Of a DNA stretch of 64,000 nt, positions 58,178 to 64,000 are shown one piece after another. The position numbers were made by a program, and so were the translations under genes. A model generated the notes under the pieces. That model was not told the origin of the DNA. It saw only the letters and a list, made by a program, of their open reading frames with translations, and searched no databases. Source of the DNA: Flammula alnicola. Lineage: Eukaryota; Basidiomycota; Agaricomycetes; Agaricales; Strophariaceae. The DNA is taken from assembly GCA_015499995.1 (NCBI GenBank), contig JADNRV010000003.1, forward strand, positions 310,001-374,000. The letters are read 5' to 3'. Position 1 is the stretch's first letter. Each line of letters begins with the position of its first letter.

Positions 58178-58334
58178 GGCTGACATAATCCGGGAATTCG
58201 CGTAAGGCAAAGTCCCGGTTACTTGGTTGGAAGTGTCCCAGACTCTCACACCGTCACATCCAAATTGGGACGGTTAAGAGAGCTGGTCCGAGACTACAAG
58301 CACCGCAGCAACTAGAACGGACATCTGGGGTGCT
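58178..58334 (-). repeat. Right TIR of the helicase/DUF6589 element
   Basis: Reverse complement of the left TIR. Begins about 90 bp upstream of the DUF6589-like start codon, so it contains that gene's promoter. Slightly longer than the left copy because of an insertion near CCGTTCTAGTTGCTGCGG (reverse strand). Confidence 0.8.
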
Positions 58335-59680
58335 GAAGAAAAGAATGAATAAACGCCTGTACTCCTGAGGATTATACTGCATAAACTTCGATTCAGATGA
58401 TTAAGAATGTTCACGACATTCACGATCGAGCATGCCTCAATATTAAGTGCCTGGATCCTGGATCATGCTGGATGTCACCTATGTACTTATGCCGACGAAT
58501 TTACGGATGCCGAGGGATGCCGGGCCTCCACGTGACCCTCGATTTACAAGGTCGCGTGACGCGCGTCTGCGCACGCACCCGCGCGCCTCCCCTCCCAACG
58601 CGGCGGGCAGCGCTTGCCTTGGGACGGACATTGGGATGGACGGATTGATAGCTCGGAGATAAATACGAATAAAACGAATAAAACGCGTCCAAAAATAGCT
58701 TCCAAAAATAGCTTTTCTTAATAGCTTCCAAAAATAGCTTTTCTTCGACAGCGCCTATACCTTGTTGTTCGGGTCCTTCCCACCGCCTCTCGCGCGCCCT
58801 CCCCTGCCCCCTCTTCGATTAGACACTCGATTAGACACTATACAGCTGGTATAAAATATATAATAGCTGTAAAATGGTAAAATGTGATATACCACTGAGT
58901 AAACCTAGTAAATGGAATAAAAATGGCATGAATTGCATGATTTCCCTCAATAAGTTGCAAAAATCACCTGGTTCACTCACATAAGTATTGTTCTGGCAGC
59001 ATAAGTAGTCATAAGTACTTATTTTTGAACAATTTACCGTAAATCAGCTCAATTTACGGTCGATTTACAGCGAACCCGAGCTGGTTCGCGACCCCGTTTG
59101 CTTATTTTCAATTCCCCAGAGGTCCCTTGACCCTGTCAGGTCCCTGTCAGGCCTTTTCGGCTCATGAACGCGCGGCTGTCAGGTGCCGAAACCGTGTACA
59201 GAAGGGTAGAAGGGTTTCCTTGAGGCCTCCGAGGCCTCCATACCTCTGCAATAAATTTTTGTACTATAATTTACAGGCATCTGAAGCTGCAAACCTCGAA
59301 AATGGCTCGAAAATGGTTTATTTCCGAGCGGCTAAAAATTCCAAAGCGGCTAAAACTTCCTCAGAATGTCCTTTATTATTTTTCCGCACATCTTGCCGCC
59401 GAAAATGTCGTTCTCACCCTTCCCTTTCGAGTTTCGTGGGTTCTCGCATCAGGGTCCTCGTCCGATTTACAGAAGTCACGTGCCAGGCGTAAATCCATCG
59501 AAATAACCCTACTTATGTAGGTGTTACAACTTACAAGCATATCTTGCAACTGACTGCTGTTCACAGAATATCGCCCCGAAGATAAGTGGTTGTTTATGAT
59601 ACATTGTTATGGATCGAAAGCAATATGTTATACTGTACAACGTTAACTTAGCATTTAGCCAATGAACGGCTCCTAGAGTT
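58335..59680. other. Gene-free, repeat-like region, 1.35 kb
   Basis: Composition changes sharply: a GC-rich stretch (about 58560-58620), then AT-rich sequence with oligo-A/T words. A 26-bp unit (AATAGCTTCCAAAAATAGCT plus TTTCTT) is repeated twice at 58694-58745. The words GATTTAC and TTTACGG recur (59.04-59.07, 59.46 kb). Weak inverted similarity between about 58480-58550 and 59450-59530 hints at a decayed element. No gene is supported. Confidence 0.45.
58694..58745 (+). repeat. Two tandem copies of a 26-bp unit
   Basis: The unit reads AATAGCTTCCAAAAATAGCT followed by TTTCTT, at 58694-58719 and 58720-58745, with a partial copy just upstream. Confidence 0.8.
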
Positions 59681-60564
59681 CTATCGTCTCGGTCCACTCG
59701 ACCCTGCGGTCGACCCAGCTTCTTCCAGTAGTTTCTTCAGAGATTTATTTTCATGGAGCTCATGAAGGCGGTCAGAGCCGCCGATAGACTTGCCCCGGAG
59801 AAGGATGTTTGGGAACGTAGAGTGGTTTGTTAAACGTGTCAAGAGATGTTTGATCACGTTTCCATCGTCTAAGCAAGGAAGGTTAACGAAGAAAACGATG
59901 ATACTTACACCAGCACACTTACCTCGTATATCCACTTCAACGATCTTTGCAGGAGGTTGCAGATCGTATGCTGCGAGCAAGTCTTTTGCACGCTGAGAGT
60001 ACCTGGGTTGTGTAATACAATGCGTTGGAAAACTACGTTGAGAACAAAGTGTTTTAACGACTCACGGGCAATATGTCTTTTAAAAGAATAAAAGTTATAG
60101 GTATTAGTTTGGCTGTGAACCTTCGATCGTCCGAGTCGAGGCCTCGCAAGACATACCTTGCTGAAGACCACTATTGGATAATTCTCGTCAATAACCGCCT
60201 TTTCTTTGCTCCAGTCCAAGGAGGAGTCCCCAGCGGCGTAGAAAGAAAGATCTATAGGTACTGTTGGATCAAGATGAACTGCATTGCTCAACACATGCTC
60301 TTGTTCGTGGTCGCCCGTCACGAGATGGAGCACGCCGTAAATCTCTCCAACGGCTACCTTGTTCGACTTCATGAGTTGAGCTACATTCGCGCGCGAGATG
60401 CTGGAGAGTCCAACGCCTTGGAGTGAAGGGGGCAGTTCCCATGGAACAAAAAGGAAGAAGAGTATTCCGACCAGCAGAATAGCAAACAAGGTGAATCGGC
60501 GTCTACGAATGGGTGCACCAATGCCCTTGGGATGCATCGCATCTCGTGCATAGGGGGCGGACAT
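59681..60564 (-). CDS. Membrane-anchored glutaredoxin with CPYS active site (Grx6/Grx7 type)
   Basis: Four exons (60564-60157, 60076-60066, 60002-59923, 59868-59681) give 228 aa with exact frame closure. The second exon is only 11 nt (ACATATTGCCC) and encodes part of the active site: FSK-TYCP-YSQRAKDLL across two introns. A signal anchor (FTLFAILLVGILFFLFVPW) and luminal linker precede the thioredoxin fold. The glutathione-binding region TFPNILLRGKSIGGSDRLHE is present. A serine after CPY gives CPYS, the sequence of secretory-pathway monothiol glutaredoxins that bind iron-sulphur clusters and glutathione. It is the intact paralogue of the cysteine-less gene at 26 kb, sharing the intron after FSK/YSK. 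Without the micro-exon the protein would be frameshifted, so its inclusion is essential and could be a control point. Confidence 0.9.
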
Positions 60565-61631
60565 GTTGAGGGCGGGGATTCACGCTCGAGCAATTGGCGA
60601 GCAACTGCTGGGAAGAGTTGGGAATTTGTAAGTTATGAGTAGTCTCTCACGACAGACCAAATAATAGATGACAGTCGAGCGATGAGCTGTGTGAACTTTT
60701 GGCCGCTAGTCCGCATTCTAGTCCTGTTCTTATCACGCCCTCTGATGTCGGAAAAATCCGAAGTGCCTTGCAAGGGTTCTGATGCCGAAAATAGCCGGCC
60801 GAGATCACAAGCGAGTTGCAATGAACTTAAAACTTTGCAATGACCATTGCAATGCAAACACAACCATAAAAAAGACAAAATTTTTGAACTATTTAGCTTC
60901 CTAACGATCCATAACTTTCATTAGGATGTTTTAAAACTACATTGAGCCATTTGACGAGGCCAGGTATGGCGTACAGTGTGGGCGGAGTTCATTGCAATTG
61001 ATTGCCGAACCATTATAAAGCAAAGGCATTGTAAGCGGCATGGGAAATTTCCGACAGAACCGTGTCAGAAAATGCTTATGTAAAGTGCGGAGATTCAATA
61101 TCGTCGCGTAGAGTGGACGCGACGCTGCCGGTATTTATCTACGTCTTGGAGGCAAAGTGTATATATTTGACTCAAGGAATGTCAGATCAAAATCTAGTAG
61201 TGAGAGGAGGAGTTATTGCGGTCGTTTTCATTCCCGAAGTAAGATGGCAAAAGTAGCTTACATAATCGTCGACTTTTGATTGACCTGGACACCCATTTGC
61301 GTAACTCTTCCGCATCATCTCGAAAGCTCTTCATAATTTAGATTAATGCTTATTGGAACTTCTCAAAAGTCTCTCTCTCTAACATTTTTCGAAAAGCCTT
61401 CCCCTTGTCAAGGAAAATGCGCGCGACTGCATTTTCAAACTCCGCACTTTACATAAACATTTTCTGACACGGTTCGGGGGGCGTGATAAGAAACAGACCA
61501 CATATAACGTGAACTCATTTCATGATCACTTATATCGTGGTTGTCTACGAGAGACTAGCGACATTCGTTTATTTGATCAGTTTTTCCCCAGTGACGAGCG
61601 GAACATCTCCTTCCTCTTCCACCTGGCTAAA
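60565..61631. other. Intergenic, about 1.07 kb, containing a short TIR element
   Basis: Divergent promoter space between the glutaredoxin (-) and HAD phosphatase (+) genes. Contains the inverted-repeat element annotated at 61057-61475. TTGCAATG words recur around 60836-60854 (unknown meaning). Confidence 0.45.
61057..61475. mobile_element. Short TIR element (MITE-like), about 420 bp
   Basis: GAACCGTGTCAGAAAATG, one variable base, then TTATGTAAAGTGCGGAG opens the element at 61057. The same 36 bp, with one mismatch, ends it in inverted orientation at 61475. Weaker similarity continues inward (CGTCGCG / AGTCGCG). No target-site duplication was identified. Located about 155 bp before the HAD phosphatase start. 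Confidence 0.7.
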
Positions 61632-62626
61632 ATGCCGACATCAAGTCCGAGGAGAACCGTCGAATATGTTTTATTCGACATGGATGGTACCCCGACAACA
61701 AACTATCTTCCATAGTTTCATTTCTGATCACTTTTGTAGGCCTTATGCTCGATTCTGAAAGGATTTATACCATTGCGACCAGTTAGTCGACCTTCTTGTC
61801 TTGCCGCAGGTCTTGCACGTCCTATGAGGACACGATAAGAATCTCCCTGACAGATGAAGTTCTCGGCAAGTATGGCAAAGAGATGACATGGGCTATAAAG
61901 GCTGGTTGTATGGGTAAACGTGAGTTTGACTTCATTGTCGCGATAGCTGCCGATGTTCATATCAACGCATCGTAGCTGAAAGAGAGGCTGGCATGCACAC
62001 GCTGTCGTTCTTCCCGGACATTCCTCTGGACGTGGATGAATTCCTACGGGAGAGAAATCGCGTACAAGATACGCTCTGGCCTACCGTGCCTTTATTACCT
62101 GGGGTCCGCAAACTGGTATTTCATCTGAAGAAATATAATGTCCCAATGGCGGTGGCGACAAGCTCTCGCCGCAGAAACTTTGAAATGAAAACGGCTCATC
62201 ATCAAGATATTTTGAGATGTTTCGAGGGCAAAATAATCTGCGGCGACGATAAACAACACACGATGAAGGGCAAACCAGCACCCGATATATTCTTGATTAC
62301 GGCTGCGACATTCTTAGGAATAGATGTCGGCGGTCCTGACATCGCCACACTGGAGAACCACGTTAAGGAACGAGCGAAGGGGCTTGTTTTTGAGGATGCC
62401 TTGTCCGGAATGCAGGCTGGAAAACGGGCTGGCATGTCAGGTATGTGATGATAAAGCAAGGTCGTCTGAGGTTAATTAATGTTTCTCCACCTGCGCAGTC
62501 GTTTGGGTTCCTGATCCAAATCTTCTGAAGCTTGACCGTAATGTTGAAGAGCAACCCGACCAAATTCTTCGCTCTCTGGAAGACTTTATACCCGAAGAAT
62601 GGGGTTTACCGCCCTATGACGAGTAA
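61632..62626 (+). CDS. HAD-family phosphatase, PUDP/HDHD1-like
   Basis: Five exons (61632-61686, 61740-61781, 61854-61919, 61976-62440, 62499-62626) give 251 aa with exact frame closure. The HAD catalytic motifs are in order: VLFDMDG (nucleophile and acid Asp, codon completed across intron 1) followed by LMLDSERIYT; AVATSSRRRNFEMKTAH (motif II Ser/Thr); GKPAPDIFLITA (motif III Lys); and VFEDALSGMQAGKRAGM (motif IV acidic residues). The cap-domain sequence and the SERIYT segment fit the subgroup of pseudouridine-5'-phosphatase and related sugar-phosphate phosphatases. The exact substrate is not determined. Cytosolic; no targeting signal. Gene converges with the Ser/Pro-rich gene. Confidence 0.88.
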
Positions 62627-62861
62627 TAATACTCCTTTAGAAGCTCTATGTAATAGAAATTGTCGATAAGGCAGATTAAATCTTATGGCAGCATGACTTG
62701 TTTTCTCAGCGCTTCGGCCAGATGGTTACAGGATTCCGCTGTAGTCCTTTTGGCTCAAAAGAGATGATATGTAATTCGCGCTTAATGTCGAATAGACAGC
62801 AATATATTTGCCCGGTGGAATAGTAATAGTATGTGGCACAGAAAAAAGTCGAAAATAAGGA

Positions 62862-63982
62862 TCACCGAACAAGCATACTCAACCTATTCCTAAACATATG
62901 TCTGCACTGAGTAGGTGACATCACACCGTTTGCGGCGATCGATGTACAGTTCGGGATGAGAGGCGTCACAGAGTTGGTCATCCTGCGCGTATTGGTCGAT
63001 CCAAGATGCACATTGGGGCGCATGAACGCGGCAGTAGGAAGCGCAGGGCCTGTCTTTTCACATACAGCAGGCTGTGGCTTGATCCCTGTCGGCTTCTTGT
63101 TGACACGAAGAGGGGCGGTAGATTTCAAGCCCGTAGGCTGAGCAATTGTAGATGATGGAGTTGGCTTTGGTACGAGATATTTGTTCGAAGAAGAAGACTG
63201 AGTAATTGTTGACTGCGAGACGCTTGTATGATTTGATCTTGACTGGAATTCAAGGGAATTGTTGGTGACGTGCTGTGATAGAGGAGACCGGTTGATTGGC
63301 GAATACGTATTTACGGTATTCGATCGTGGTTTCGTAGACAGCGAGGGCACTACTAGAGCTTGAGGACTAGGAGTAGAGGATTTAGGGGGTAATGGTGAAA
63401 GAGTGCTGATAGTATTTGAGCGCCGCTTGATCGAAAATGGAGTACTGGGCGCGAGATGACTTAGGCTCTGTTTGACGGGTTGGGCAACAACAGGCTTAGG
63501 TTTGGGTTTGGAGTCCGTATTCGAAAGTCGACGGAAAATGCTCTGCCCAGCCCAAGGTTTCGCAGATGGCGTTTTTCGTGGGCTACTACAGGACTTCGAC
63601 TGCACAGGAAGAACGGCAGGCTTCTGAATCGAGGGAACAGGTTTGGAGAATGTCGCAGTTGGCCTCGGTGGAGTGAGTGGGGCTGCTTTCTTTTCTTGTT
63701 CCTCCGATGGTTTCTGTCGTACAGGCCAGGCACTATGCGTCGCCTTGGCCGTGGATGTCGTAGCCCGATCTGCAGTGGGAATGGTAGACTGAGCAAGTAC
63801 AGATGTCGGCCCGACGGTTGGTGGCGACGGAACTCTGGCTGGCGCAACAGGAGATGCAAGCTTTACAATAACAGTATTGTCCTTGCCCATGGGTGTAGGC
63901 GAGGTATTGGTAGCACGCCTCGGACGCTGGGTAAAACCGAACAGTGGGGAATTGGAACCTTTCCTCAAGTAGGTCGGAGAAT
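62862..63982 (-). CDS. Ser/Pro/Thr-rich hypothetical protein, last exon (partial, off right edge)
   Basis: An open frame of about 370 codons ending at TAG-type stop 62862. Reading begins at a clean acceptor (TTTTCTCTAG, exon from 63982) with DSPTYLRKGSNSPLFGFTQ-like sequence one base out of phase, so earlier exons lie beyond the window. There is no ATG at the start of this open stretch. The sequence is low complexity with repeated RRSNTISTLSP / KPRSNTVNTYSP units and many SP/TP and basic clusters, suggesting a disordered, phosphorylated protein. No domain recognised. Confidence 0.6.
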
Positions 63983-64000
63983 CTAGAGAAAACGAAGAAG

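Larger units (their letters stand above)
53068..58334. mobile_element. Putative autonomous TIR transposon carrying a RecQ-like helicase and a DUF6589-like protein
   Basis: Long terminal inverted repeats (about 53068-53206 and 58178-58334) enclose exactly two genes in tail-to-tail arrangement. Shared blocks in both ends, read inward, are AGCACCCC, AGTCTCGGACCAGCT, TCTTAAC-GTCCCAATTTGG, TCTGGGACACTTCCAACCAA, and CCGGGACTTTGCCTTACGC followed by AATTCCCGGA. Blocks are nearly identical and separated by small insertions. I could not find a target-site duplication; the outermost border may lie a few bases beyond these coordinates. Both genes are intact, so the unit may be functional. The nature of the transposition reaction is unknown; see findings. 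Confidence 0.75.

Noticed and set aside
53068..58334. Helitron interpretation of the helicase element
   Set aside because: The helicase is RecQ-like, not a Rep/Pif1 fusion, and the unit has long TIRs, which Helitrons lack.
58480..59530. A further TIR transposon between the helicase element and the glutaredoxin gene
   Set aside because: The inverted similarity is patchy (short words around CACGTGAC and GATTTAC) and no target duplication was found; kept only as a repeat-like region.
1..64000. CRISPR array or bacterial-type defence system
   Set aside because: No regularly spaced repeats; gene structure is clearly eukaryotic with spliceosomal introns.

Overview
This window is nuclear DNA from a filamentous basidiomycete, most likely an agaricomycete (mushroom-forming) fungus. 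Genes are split by many short introns (about 45-70 bp, GT-AG). The families are typical of that group: a WOPR (Gti1/Pac2) regulator, an R3H-associated protein, an ICMT-like methyltransferase, an F-box protein, a division-1 chitin synthase, a GH18 chitinase, and DUF6589-like and DIRS-like mobile elements. Assignments rest on conserved residues read directly in the translations. Most multi-exon models were checked for reading-frame closure; no database search was possible.

Layout. 0-14 kb: start of a probable mitochondrial protein running off the left edge, ATP synthase subunit 5 (OSCP), an ICMT-like methyltransferase, a membrane-anchored Smr protein divergent from a roughly 18-exon chitin synthase, and an R3H protein. 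14.5-20.1 kb: a tandem array of O-fucosyltransferase-like genes (two intact, one broken); a fourth member lies at 50.9-52.6 kb. 20.8-25.5 kb: a DIRS-type tyrosine-recombinase retrotransposon whose reverse transcriptase gene contains a spliceosomal intron. 26-27 kb: a glutaredoxin-like protein that has lost its active-site cysteine; a normal CPYS paralogue is at 59.7-60.6 kb. 27-32 kb: about 5 kb with no supportable gene. 32-43.6 kb: WOPR regulator, Vps3844-type membrane protein, F-box protein, YMC1-like mitochondrial carrier, C2H2 zinc-finger protein and a small hypothetical gene. 44.8-49.5 kb: GPI-type GH18 chitinase and a J-domain protein. 61.6-64 kb: a HAD phosphatase and a Ser/Pro-rich protein running off the right edge.

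The window is rich in terminal-inverted-repeat (TIR) elements recognised here by comparing the two strands. Three non-autonomous elements have 9-10 bp target-site duplications: 39442-40513, 46704-47862 and 49895-50590. A fourth short one is at 61057-61475. The most striking is a 5.3-kb unit (about 53068-58334) with TIRs of about 140 bp that enclose exactly two genes, a RecQ-like helicase and a DUF6589-like protein, convergent with directly abutting stop codons. I interpret this as an autonomous DNA transposon in which the DUF6589-like protein is the candidate transposase and the helicase a partner.

Apart from the mobile elements the region looks like ordinary core genome. Cell-wall and secretory functions recur (chitin synthase, chitinase, Golgi-type glycosyltransferases, membrane glutaredoxins, vacuolar-sorting protein), but nothing shows they form a coordinated cluster.
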